From the NCBI GenBank assembly GCA_023897205.1, contig JAHWDD010000006.1, forward strand, positions 3,410,001 to 3,474,000: a DNA stretch of 64,000 bases, read 5' to 3'. The notes below the pieces were generated by a model. That model worked only from the letters and a program-made list of their open reading frames with translations. It was not told the origin of the DNA and did not search any database. The position numbers were made by a program, and so were the translations under genes. Origin of the DNA: Exophiala sp. HKRS030. Its lineage: Eukaryota > Ascomycota > Eurotiomycetes > Chaetothyriales > Herpotrichiellaceae. Below, piece after piece: positions 44,843 through 54,386 of this stretch. The stretch's first letter is position 1. The number at the start of each line of letters is the position of its first letter.

Positions 44843-46349
44843 ATGTCTCGAACAGAACTGGAGCGACCAGACTCAATACAAGAAGAGGACCCTCACAATG
44901 AAGCCCCTAAGAAGCCAAAGAACAGAAGACCAGCCAGTATGTTGATCGCCTCAAGTCAAGATCCCACAATTGTCACTAACACTGCTCTCACTCAGATACT
45001 GCGTTTCGTCAACAGCGCTTAAAGGCATGGCAGTAGGCAACCCTGCGAATTGTCTCTCCTGTCCCTTCTCTACTGACCTTCGACATCAGACCCATTCTCA
45101 CTCCCAAGACCGTGCTTCCTATCCTCTTTGGCATCGGCATCATATTCGCTCCCATTGGTGGTTTGTTGCTGTGGGCTAGCTCGACTGTCAGTGATTCCCG
45201 ACCATCCGACTTTACATGTTCCCTAACCATCAATACAGGTACAAGAATTGAGCATCGACTATACAGACTGCAACAGCACTGCCACAGATAGCTTTACCGC
45301 GATACCCGACGACAAGTTCTCCTCGGACTTCAGAACCACAAACCAATCTAATCGACCGGCATGGCGGAAATCTGTCAGGTCTACAACCCCTCCATACAGT
45401 GTCACCATTGAGGAGACCAACGTCTGCACTCTGCAATTTTCAATCCCCAACGATATCGGCCCACCCGTCTACCTCTATTACCGCCTCACCAACTTCTATC
45501 AGAATCATCGACGATATGTCAGATCACTCGATACTGACCAACTCCGGGGCAGTGCGATATCCAACGGGTCAATCGATTCAAGCTCATGCGATCCCCTCAA
45601 ACTTGCTGATAACGGAAAGGCGATCTATCCTTGTGGTCTGATTGCCAACTCTTTGTTCAACGACACCCTCAATAGCCCAGTAGCGGTCAATTCGGCGGGA
45701 AGCCAGGATAGTCAAACGTACACAATGACCAATCGAAGCATTGCATGGTCAAGTGACGGTGAATTATACAAAAAGACAAAGTATCAAAACTGGGAAGTTA
45801 TGCCCCCACCAAATTGGGCACTGCGCTATCCAGATGGCTATACCGAAGAGAATCCCATCCCTGATTTGTCTCAATATGAGGAATTCCAGGTCTGGATGAG
45901 AACAGCAGGTCTGCCCACTTTCAGCAAGCTCGCGTTGAGGAACGATGATGATACTATGACGGCTGGTATTTATCAAATGGACATTTATGATTGTAAGTTC
46001 TGCTGGGTTGTCGGTTTGATCTTCTCCTACTGATATCTCTCAGTTTTCCCTGTCAGTATCTACGATGGTACCAAGACCATCCTGATCTCTACCAGAAGTG
46101 TGGTTGGGGGAAAGAACTCATTCCTTGGAATCGCTTATGTCGTCGTTGGTGGGCTATGTATCGTTCTAGGCGTTCTTTTCACTGTCGCAAACTTGATCAG
46201 ACCAAGGTACGTAACCAAAGAAGCCACCGCTGAAAAATATACTGACAATCTGCAGGAAACTGGGTGACCACACCTATCTATCTTGGAATACTGATACGAA
46301 TCCCACTGCAACTGCTTCTGGCCGCGAAATTCGGCCAACTACCTCGTGA
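44843..46349 (+). CDS. CDC50/LEM3-family phospholipid flippase subunit
   Basis: Six exons (44843-44936, 44996-45032, 45090-45186, 45239-45992, 46044-46206, 46256-46349) give 412 residues. It has the typical CDC50 layout: a short cytosolic N-terminus with [20 protein letters not shown]1 ([20 protein letters not shown]), a large glycosylated loop with [35 protein letters not shown] and [13 protein letters not shown], then [20 protein letters not shown] as TM2 and a short tail. CDC50 proteins are obligate partners of P4-ATPases and are needed for their ER exit and lipid flipping. One exon is 37 nt and is required for the conserved KAWQP motif. The frame is intact. Confidence 0.95.
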
Positions 46350-46775
46350 TACAATTCAGGCACCCGAATTGAATCTTTGTTACATTGATGATTGCAGGTT
46401 GAGGGTCTGGCAACGGCGTTCAGTGGCTTCTGGAGAAAAACTGACTAGTTTTACATGATTATTGCAGGTTCAAGGAATCAAATTTCTATGAAAGGGAGTG
46501 GAGCATCATCAATGTTGTAAATTGCTTCCGAGGATGAATTTACAAGGTATTTGATCTAAACATCAGGAATTAGAATTCGCGTTTCCGACCCCTTTTCTTA
46601 TCCATCCACATTCCTACTGCGTTGCCATCGCCCTCCCAATACACTGAGTTCTTTCTGGGCTCACTGTGTTCAGCACTTTGAACAATGTCGACGTCTTTAC
46701 ACAGGCTCTCTTTCGTCCATTGATGCCCTTTCATGTCATATCAGCGTACATCTTCACCTCATTACGCATTTGATC
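46350..46775. other. intergenic region, promoter of the metalloprotease gene
   Basis: About 425 bp. A near-duplicated GATGATTGCAGGTTGAGG / GATTATTGCAGGTTCAAGG pair lies at about 46388-46475. No gene. Confidence 0.4.
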
Positions 46776-48688
46776 ATGATGCCAAAGTCGAAACTCCCTT
46801 CACTCATTGTACTAAACCTCATTATCGTCACCCTCACATTCTCATCTCTCATCCGAACCGCCCTCGCCGGCGTGCCACGGTATCACCCAATCCGACGCAA
46901 ATGCGGCGTCAACTCACCATCCGACAACCTTCGTCAAACGCACCGATGGCTACGCGATCATGAACCACAACCCAACCAACTCTGGAACGCAACCTCAATC
47001 CAATTGCGCCACGCATATTGGACCGTCGATAACAGCAATCACGATCACGCCAATAACAATAGCAACAATGACAACCCACGAAAACGACAATCCCCCACCC
47101 CGGATCCAATCTTCACCATCGACACATACATGCACATCGTGTCGGACACGGCGAGCGCCCAGCCCACATCTCCCAACTACGTCAGCGACAACACGGTACA
47201 AGAGCAATTCACATACCTAGCCAATGCGTTCGCCAACTCAAGCATCGGGTACCGCCTTGTCTCCGTGTCGCGCACGACGAACGACCTGTGGGCAGCCAAC
47301 GGTGACGATCTAGCCATGAAGCGATCCCTGCGCCGTGGGTCCTACGCCGCGCTCAACATCTACTTCCAGAGTCAACTGCAGGCCAACGACGGCGACGGCG
47401 TGCCTGGTGGCAGCACCTTGTTGGGGTTTTGTACGTTGCCGGCTGCGGGCATTTCGGTCAATACCGATCCGGATTTGTATGTGGTTGATGGATGTAATAT
47501 CTTGTCGGCCACCATGCCCGGCGGGAGCTATGGTGGGTATAATCTGGGCGGGACGGCTGTGCATGAGGTTGGTCGTGAGTATTACCCTTCTCTCCCTCCT
47601 CTCTCTCCCTCCTCTCTCTCCCTCCTCTCTCTCCCTCCTCTCTCTCCCTCCCTCTCTCTCCCTCCCTCTCTCTCCTTCTCTTTCTCTCTTTCTCCTACCG
47701 GAATGGTCATGACGAGTCCGGCTTTTTGTTTCCTTTCCTCCCTTTGCCTCAGCTGTGGTAGTGTGGTTGCGTTTGTAATTCGCGTTCCTCTGGGCGCGCA
47801 AGACGAGCGGACATCTCGCTGGAGTGCGTTCATATTTTAAGCCTTGTCCATGCTGTGAAGCCGATACCCATCAAGTGAGGATAGCGTCCCTGGCCAAGGA
47901 GAACCTCCTCGGCTCGCAAAAAGCACGTTTTTATATCAACTCGAGCACAGATCCTACCGAAATCAATGACTGACATGACCATCTCGCAACCACCTCTAGA
48001 TTGGAACGGCCTCCTGCACACATTCGAAGGCGAGACGTGCTCACCGTCGCATTTCGGCGATTACGTGGCCGATACGCCGCAGCAGCGCGTTGAGACGAGT
48101 ACGTATTTCCCAAAACACTCCCATTGCAAGCATAGAAGCAGGGTGGACGGCTGAGGGTGACTTATATCATTTTATGTCGTTCTGGCAGTCGCTATCCATG
48201 TACTTCGCGCCCTTGGGGTCTTGTTTCATGGCGTTGCCACCCCAGCCCAGCCCAATTCAGTTCAGTCCAGTCCAGTCCAATCTCTTCCCGCTTTCTCCTC
48301 CCTCTTCCCTTCTTCCTCCTTCCTCCCCTCCCCGTCCCCAATTCTCTCCCTTCTCCTTTTGCCTCTACTCATCCTAACCTCCTCCTCCTTCTTTTCTCAC
48401 ACAGACAACTGCCCACCCACCGCGCCCGACACATGCCCGAACAGCGGCCTCCCATCAACTCTCTACAACGGGGACCCCAACAACGGCGGCGGCAGCGGCG
48501 GCGGTAACAGTGGTGGTAACGGTGGCGGTGGTGCTAGTGCTACCCCTTACGGCCCGCAGGGGTTCAGCGGCGTCGACAACATCCACAACTACATGGACTA
48601 CAGCACGGATATCTGCTACACGGGGTTTTCGCCGGGCCAGGCGGCGCGCATGATTAACTTGTGGGGCATTTATCGTGAGGGTCTTTGA
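46776..48688 (+). CDS. secreted metalloprotease of family M43 (pappalysin-like)
   Basis: Three exons (46776-47574, 48000-48098, 48405-48688) give 393 residues. The zinc signature HEVGHWNGLLH (residues 263-273, HExxHxxGxxH) is formed across the first splice, which supports that junction. The downstream Met-turn block is [24 protein letters not shown] signal peptide ([22 protein letters not shown]) and a propeptide-like region with a KR site (NPRKRQS) precede the catalytic domain. A Gly/Asn-rich insert separates DTCPNSG from the Met-turn. The introns, 425 and 306 bp, are much longer than others in the window and are filled with C/T repeats. Secreted M43B peptidases of fungi degrade external protein. 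ATG at 46776 is the first methionine (MM). Confidence 0.9.
47589..47694. repeat. CT-rich minisatellite inside an intron
   Basis: About five tandem copies of a 13-bp CTCTCTCCCTCCT unit, grading into 12-bp CTCTCTCCCTCC copies and plain CT runs, all within the first intron of the metalloprotease gene. Confidence 0.85.
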
Positions 48689-49209
48689 TGGCGTACGTTA
48701 GGGGAATTAGACGGGTGGAACAGGAATATAGGAATAGAGGGACAAAATGACCTGGGTAAAGGGGGAGGGAGTTTCAGAGCCGGCTGTGCTGTGGGTGCTT
48801 GACGGGGTTGTGGTGGTGGGTGGTTTTGCTGGTGCTGGTGTTGGTTTGATGCTGGGCTTGGCTTCTGATTGTGTTGTGTTGTGTTGTGTTGTATTTGGAC
48901 TTGGGTATGAGGCAGTGGAGAATGCAGTGCAATTGGTGGGCGTGGGGAGTTCTCCCGTGGTTGGCAAATGGGAAAGGGGAGTATGCTGTCTTGTGTCGTG
49001 TTCGTCGGTGTCAGTGAGCGAGCGAGGAGGCAAGAAAGGCCAAAAGCGAGAGACGGATGAGAAGAACAGGATAGTAAGAAAGGATAGGCGTGGGTAACGT
49101 CTGCAGTGACATCTTTTATCTTATGATTTACACACATCATCAGGAGGGCATTGGATACGCCGATACGCCGATGAAAACGATCCTTATATTATCTAGTCTA
49201 TCCGCTCAC
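48689..49209. other. intergenic region between convergent genes
   Basis: About 520 bp, G/T-rich on the plus strand (C/A-rich on the other), carrying a GTGTT microsatellite. An open frame at 48747-49097 is repetitive Gly/Val text and is not called. Confidence 0.5.
48871..48890. repeat. GTGTT microsatellite
   Basis: Four perfect tandem GTGTT units between the converging metalloprotease and SNW1 genes. Confidence 0.85.
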
Positions 49210-51012
49210 TCAATCGTCGTCATCAACGCGAGCTCGTTTCTGGCCTCGACTACTAGACTCGGCCTCTTCCAGACCAAAGCGTTTCTTGTTTTCTCCCTTT
49301 TCGTGTCTTGCAGAAGCCTCACCAATGAGACTATCGATGCCAAATGGATCGTCTTTATCCTTCTCGAATTGGACCGGTCCTTCATGTCGTTCGGCCAATT
49401 CCGTACCCTTGAAATTCTTTGATGTACCCAGGCTGTCGAATCGGTTTGATTTCTGAATCTTGGCCATGGCTGCATCTGCTGCCTCGTCACCTCCGTCGTC
49501 GTCATCTTGGTTCGTTGTTGGTCGGTAGATGCTATTGATGGCGTCTTGTGCTGCGAAGAGGGGTTTATCGTAGTGTTGATCTTCGTTGAATCCACTGTCG
49601 AAACCGGAGGTCTGGTTGAACAATCTCGAGTCATACATTGTTTCTTTGTTTTGAGTCGGCTTCGCAAGACCTAGAGCGACCTTTTCGGAAATATCACGAT
49701 TCTGTTCTCGAGCCATCATCTGAATCCTCTTCTCTGCTCCCATTCGACTTTGGCGAAGTTTCCTCTCGTTTTCCTCCCGTCTCTCTTTCCTGGCTAGTTC
49801 TCTCTCACGGGCAGCTTCATCCTCACTGCCATCTTGCGATCTCGAATCGTAAGATGAAGCAGAATAAGATCTTGATCTTCTTCGCGACCCGGAATCCCTG
49901 CGTCCCGCGTTTGCATTTTGTCGTTCCTCTCTGGCTTTCCTGGCCATTTCCCGCAAATGGTCCTCCTTTGCGAGTTTTTCCTTCTCCGCTAGTTTTTGTT
50001 GCATCTGTGCTCGGAGTTTGACTTCTTCACGTGCATGTCGGTCGGCCGTGAATAATGCTTCGGCAAACTGAGCGAATTTATCGTTGATAGTCACATCCTG
50101 CAGGCCTCTGCCATCGGCAGCCAATCGTTTATCAAGAGGTACTGTATAACCCTTTGGATTCTTCCAATTTGACACCGGTGGGGGGATCTTCCAAGCCTCT
50201 TGATCTTCAGCCGTTAATTTTCTTGGAGGCGAGTGCATGATAGGAGGAGGTGGACTTGGGGGACCACGGGGAATCTTCTTGTGTTTGAACTTTGGCGGTT
50301 CCATAGGATCTTCTTGCCTTTTGACGATTTTGAAAATACGGTCGTTCTTCTTGGAGTTATCGCCCATTTGGTTCGCAGGCGTATACCGAACATAGGTTGG
50401 TTCCTCTCGATTGACACCTTTGACGTTTTTTGGCTTTTGTGCAGCAACTGCACCTGACACCAATTTCTCCAGCGCAAGTCTAGTCTTTTCCGCACTTGCA
50501 GCCACCTCTTCCTGACTGGGTCGATCCAGACTCAAATCACCTGCATTTGCCTGTTGACGTAGAGGGATCAAATCCTTGAAGCTAGAGTGGATGATTCTGC
50601 TTTCGCTATGTCCTTGTCTGGCAATGGCGTCGTATTTGACTTTTCCTTCGGCATCTACCTGAAGCGTGAGAGCATTTGAGCTGGATCCGCTGCCTTTTCG
50701 ACCCATGTCAAGAGGATATTGAGCGACAGGAATTTCTGGGAAAGCACCGCCATCGCCAAAGTCTTCCGCGGATCGAGGCCGCCATCCTGATCGTTGTCCA
50801 TAGGCGGGAGGTCCGGAGCGCTGTAAGAGAGATCTGTCAGTATTTTCAAGGGTGACAGGTGAGTCTGGGCTGACCTTCAGAACGATCTGAGATTGATCAA
50901 TCACACCAGGACCAACTATTCGGGGGCCCTTGGGCTGGGCGTGAAGAGGGACTTCTTCATGTTCGCCAGTGTATTTTGGTTTAGGCAGGGAAGCGAAAAG
51001 ACCAGTGGCCAT
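49210..51012 (-). CDS. prp45: SNW/SKIP-domain splicing factor (Prp45/SNW1)
   Basis: Two exons (51012-50875, 50820-49210) give 582 residues. The conserved SNW text is complete: LPKPKYTGEHEE, RSGPPAYGQRSGWRPRSAEDFGDGGAFPEI, YPLDMGR, the SNW core (VKYDAIARQGHSESRIIHSSFKDLIPLRQ, quoted in outline), PPVSNWKNPKGYTVPLDKRLAADGRGL and the C-terminal FNQTSGFDSGF..DEAYNVYD-type region, here DEDQHYDKPLF-like. SNW1/Prp45 is a spliceosome component at the catalytic core and also a transcription co-regulator. The intron is 54 bp, a multiple of three, and has no stop, so it can be read through. I chose Met at 51012 because family members begin about there; an in-frame reading extends upstream but has no conserved content. 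Confidence 0.93.
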   Translation of the reverse strand: MATGLFASLPKPKYTGEHEEVPLHAQPKGPRIVGPGVIDQSQIVLKVSPDSPVTLENTDRSLLQRSGPPAYGQRSGWRPRSAEDFGDGGAFPEIPVAQYPLDMGRKGSGSSSNALTLQVDAEGKVKYDAIARQGHSESRIIHSSFKDLIPLRQQANAGDLSLDRPSQEEVAASAEKTRLALEKLVSGAVAAQKPKNVKGVNREEPTYVRYTPANQMGDNSKKNDRIFKIVKRQEDPMEPPKFKHKKIPRGPPSPPPPIMHSPPRKLTAEDQEAWKIPPPVSNWKNPKGYTVPLDKRLAADGRGLQDVTINDKFAQFAEALFTADRHAREEVKLRAQMQQKLAEKEKLAKEDHLREMARKAREERQNANAGRRDSGSRRRSRSYSASSYDSRSQDGSEDEAARERELARKERREENERKLRQSRMGAEKRIQMMAREQNRDISEKVALGLAKPTQNKETMYDSRLFNQTSGFDSGFNEDQHYDKPLFAAQDAINSIYRPTTNQDDDDGGDEAADAAMAKIQKSNRFDSLGTSKNFKGTELAERHEGPVQFEKDKDDPFGIDSLIGEASARHEKGENKKRFGLEEAESSSRGQKRARVDDDD

Positions 51013-51742
51013 TTTTCCAGATGTCGAGTCGAGGAGGGGGTGAAGTCGAGCAGAAGTTGATGCCTGCATACAGACTTGAAGAAATGATGCAAAGTCGATG
51101 GATGTTGAAATGTGCTTGGTGGGAGTATGGTTTGCTGTACATTGCCAGGGTGGAGTATTGATGTCTAATGTGCGAGGTTTGGACAAGGTCGACTCTGATA
51201 ATATGGCTTTACTTGCTTGACTTAACTGTCTACGAATACCTTAAGTGCGTATGCAGAGCGCGAGATATACCCATAATAGAATTGCCGTCAGGATCATCTT
51301 CCTTGAAAGACTTGTTCGTCGATATTAGGGGCAACCCGCTCGCAGTAATCCGAGTCTCCTCCCATGGCAGTTCACGTGCCATCCCTTCAGGACTTCTTTT
51401 CATAGATGAATCACAACATTATAACTGACTTTGAATTCATGTAATGCTTCAAATTCAAGCTGGGGACCACTTAGATACCAGGTAGATACTGCTGCAGATA
51501 TGGGTTGCCGGAATGGGTTGCCGGAAAGGGTAGTCCGCGTCCCACACGCAAATTCGGGGTTCCGGCAGAATGTCTCGGGAGCTTTCGTGGTCAATTTTGA
51601 TAATAGCCGAACGGGAGTCTTGACTAGTCGTTACTCCAATTAACTTCCTATCACCAAACCAATTGAATCTCTCTCTCTACATATCCCCTCAACTCAGTAA
51701 ACACCAACTCGAGGAACAACCACGATAAACAACAACCCAAGA
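51013..51742. promoter_or_regulatory. bidirectional promoter region, SNW1 / unknown gene
   Basis: 730 bp between divergent start codons. Contains a duplicated GGGTTGCCGGAA (about 51504-51528). No gene seen. Confidence 0.45.
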
Positions 51743-52755
51743 ATGCCGACCTCATTAACGTCCAAATTCCTCCAGGGCGTAGGCGTAACGACATTCAGCA
51801 CCCTCGCGGCGTTTTTCGTATGGACCAAACACTGCCACGCGGGCGATCTGAACCCAGCGACGGAGCCGTTGTTCCGATCGAAATGGTACAAGAAACTCAA
51901 CGCCAATGCGAACCCGACGCTGCATGATGAGATCGTGCGGAGGCTGCCGTTGTTCAGGCTGCGTCCTGAGTTGGTCGAGGATGCGAAGAACGGTGGTGGG
52001 AAGTTGGTCGAGGCCTTTAGTCAGGGCGTTTGGGGCACTTTTGGTGTGTACATCTCTTTACTCCTCCTCTATATATCTCTCTCTCGTGTCGATGTGGTCT
52101 CTATGGCTCTATCTCGGTCGCCTGGCCTGTGCACAGTCATTTTGGAATCCGTCAAATTGTGGGAAGCCTTGCGAAAAGATAGCCATATCACGTGATGGTG
52201 TGCAGCCTCGTGGAGGATTTTGCGCGCATGGAATTCACGGGACTCCAACCAAGCCTACGTTCCTCTTCCCATGCTCCTGATATGGTCACAGTACTCTAGA
52301 GAACCACAAGCTAACGCAATGGTCTCGCTCGTCTTCTCCCAGGCTACACAATCCAGCGCCGCTACCTTGAAAACAAGTACCGCAATACTACGACAACGGC
52401 GCATCAGTTATGGGACCAGCCCGAGCTGCTAGCATCGCCTTACGATGTCGGCACCGAGATCACAGACCACTTCGTTGTTCTCGACAAGACGCCTACCAGC
52501 ATTTTGATCCGATGTGGTGACTCGCCGTTAAAGTCGCCGGATGGACAACGGCCGTCAGATGGACTGTTCGAGATCGAGGCAAAGGCCGACTTTGACAACG
52601 GCTATGCCGAGTTTCGCTTGAAGAGTATTTTCTTCCAGGGCGAGGGTGTGGTCGAGGATAAGACCAAGGATGTTTTGAGCCCTCAGTTGAAGTGGGCCCA
52701 CCAGCAATATGCCAAGTTGTGGATGGAGAGTGCCTTACGGCATGTAAAAGCCTGA
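51743..52755 (+). CDS. conserved fungal protein of unknown function
   Basis: Two exons (51743-52043, 52343-52755) around a 299-bp intron give 237 residues. An N-terminal hydrophobic segment (GVGVTTFSTLAAFFVWT) could be a membrane anchor or targeting helix. The body carries HDEIVRRLPLFRLRPEL, LVEAFSQGVWGTFGYTIQRRYLE (the GYTIQRRY part created by splicing), DVGTEITDHFVVLDKTPTSILIRCGDSPL and LFEIEAKADFDNGYAEFRLKS. The repeated beta-strand pattern and the DHFxVxxKTPxxIxxRCGDSP phrasing suggest a small lipid-binding-like domain, but I cannot name a family. The intron is longer than usual here. Intact, and probably expressed given its well-kept frame. Confidence 0.72.
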
Positions 52756-53206
52756 GCCCTGTGTGTTTTCGGCTTTGAGTCCGTACTTTCGACTTCGACT
52801 CTCAACTCATATATGCACCGCAAGCGGGAAGTGGAGTGAACATCTACAGAGAAAGAGAAACCTTATGCCGAGCTAAATGTCATTCAAGGTCTGCTCTTCC
52901 ATCAAGCCAGGTCATGTTGTACTGTTATTTTGGTAGCTATGGAGTTCCCGGTACAGATTCGTGTTCTTGTTTCCAGTCCATAGCTCCAAAGTCAACGAGC
53001 TCTTGAATTGCTGTCTTCATACAATCGTCTCCTCAAGAGCTAATCCAAGCTTCCGACTCTCGACTTAACCTTCTGCTTGATGTAAGCTGGCAACATACCA
53101 TTCCTTCTGTGCGGATTGTGCTCGAGTTCAAGACTTTAATGCTAGGCATCACCATGGCCACAAGCTCCATCGTTGATGATAATGACGACCCACCCATAGC
53201 TCACCC
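52756..53206. other. intergenic region between convergent genes
   Basis: About 450 bp of presumed 3' UTR sequence; nothing else seen. Confidence 0.5.
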
Positions 53207-54037
53207 TCAAGCGACGTGTTTGACAAAATACCAATATTTGCTAGTGCCATGTTGTTCCCAATGCCCCGGACCAAACTCAAGCGCTTCCGAAAGATCCTTG
53301 AGAGTCCAACTTCCGTCCGTCTCCTTGACCCAAACTTGTGCTCCATTTCCAGGCTTGAAAGGTACATGTGTGGTTGGCTGTTGCGATGCGGCAAACGCGG
53401 CAATATTGGCTTGAAGTATGGCGGTCTGAGCTGCGATTTCAGCGGGAGTTCCTCCGACAAAGTAGGATGGGGCATTTGGTTGTTGGGCTAGAGCAGAATT
53501 GGCTGCGATGGCTGATGCGACTTGAGCTGTTGCTGCAGCTGGGTTCCAGAGTGTGCCAGGAATCAGGGGGCCTGCTGCTGCGTAGTATTGTGAGTTATTG
53601 CAACCCCAGGCGTTGAGTGGCGATGCGAGAGGAGGGGCAGAGGGTAGAGGGTGACAGGTGTACGAGGAAGAGTAGGGCCAACCAGTTGCAGGAATTGCAG
53701 GAGCCTGAGTGCCATAGTACATGCCATTGGCATAGTAGCCAGCAGGTGCAGCTGCGCTTCCCTGATCACGATATGTCAGTGGAGGTCAGACAGAGACTTG
53801 GTGAATAAAAGAATGTTCACTCACGGGGTAATAATACATGGCCTGTGGAGCAGGAGCAGGAGCAGGGGCTGTCGTTGCAGTGTAGATCGGTCCTGGTGGA
53901 TGGATTCCCTGTGGTGGACTCTGGTTAGGTATATAATAATATGTTTTTGGCCAATCTCCAATGTCCTCCCAATGACCGAATCCAGGGATGCCCACGGTAG
54001 ATGGATGGGCAATTTGAATTGTTTGATACATGGCCAT
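53207..54037 (-). CDS. low-complexity Pro/Ala/Tyr-rich protein, unknown function
   Basis: Two exons (54037-53825, 53761-53207; 63-bp intron) give 255 residues from MAMYQTIQIAHP. The N-terminal part has GFGHWEDIGDWPKTYYYIPN; the middle is rich in Pro, Ala, Tyr and Gly. The C-terminal part is better ordered: PFKPGNGAQVWVKETDGSW, TLKDLSEALEFGPGHWEQ and KYWYFVKHVA. That last region looks like a small folded domain with conserved Trp/Tyr. A further exon at 54386-54261 (MCLSCGGGWPWC..TGWYEDTRT) can be joined in phase through a 151-bp intron ending CTAG at 54110, adding a Cys/Trp-rich N-terminus; this is uncertain. I recognise no family. Confidence 0.58.
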
Positions 54038-54260
54038 GATATGCGGGATGAGAGAGGGGTGGTGTTCGTTGAACAAGGTAAGATGATGTGGATTTGTTGT
54101 GAGGGTCAGCTAGATGGGAAGGGGATGCTGGAGAGTGGACTGGAGAAGAAGATCAACTCTTGGTAGAGGCAGAAGAAGTAGGATTGTTGTGGTCACAAGA
54201 CTCAAAAGGAAGGCGCGAGTAGGAGGTCTTCTTCTTATTCTTCACTCAAACTTCACTTAC

Positions 54261-54386
54261 AGTTCTTGTATCTTCATACCAACCTGTGTTGTCGTCGACG
54301 TAGATTGTATGTTTTTGGACAGGCTCGGCTGCGAGTTGAACACCTGGTCTGCACCAAGGCCAACCGCCTCCACAAGAGAGACACAT
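54261..54386 (-). CDS. possible Cys/Trp-rich first exon of the low-complexity gene
   Basis: An ATG at 54386 opens 42 codons ending exactly at a perfect GTAAGT donor. The peptide has MCLSCGGGWPWC followed by KHTIYVDDNTGWYEDTR. Its phase (0) fits the acceptor at 54110-54112, which would extend the downstream frame at 53207-54037. It could instead belong to a separate small gene. Confidence 0.4.

Noticed and set aside
47310..47801. 163-codon minus-strand frame rich in Arg, Glu and Gly
   Set aside because: Produced by the CT minisatellite read on the opposite strand.
48747..49097. 116-codon plus-strand open frame rich in Gly and Val
   Set aside because: Its text derives from the GT-rich repetitive spacer and includes the GTGTT microsatellite.
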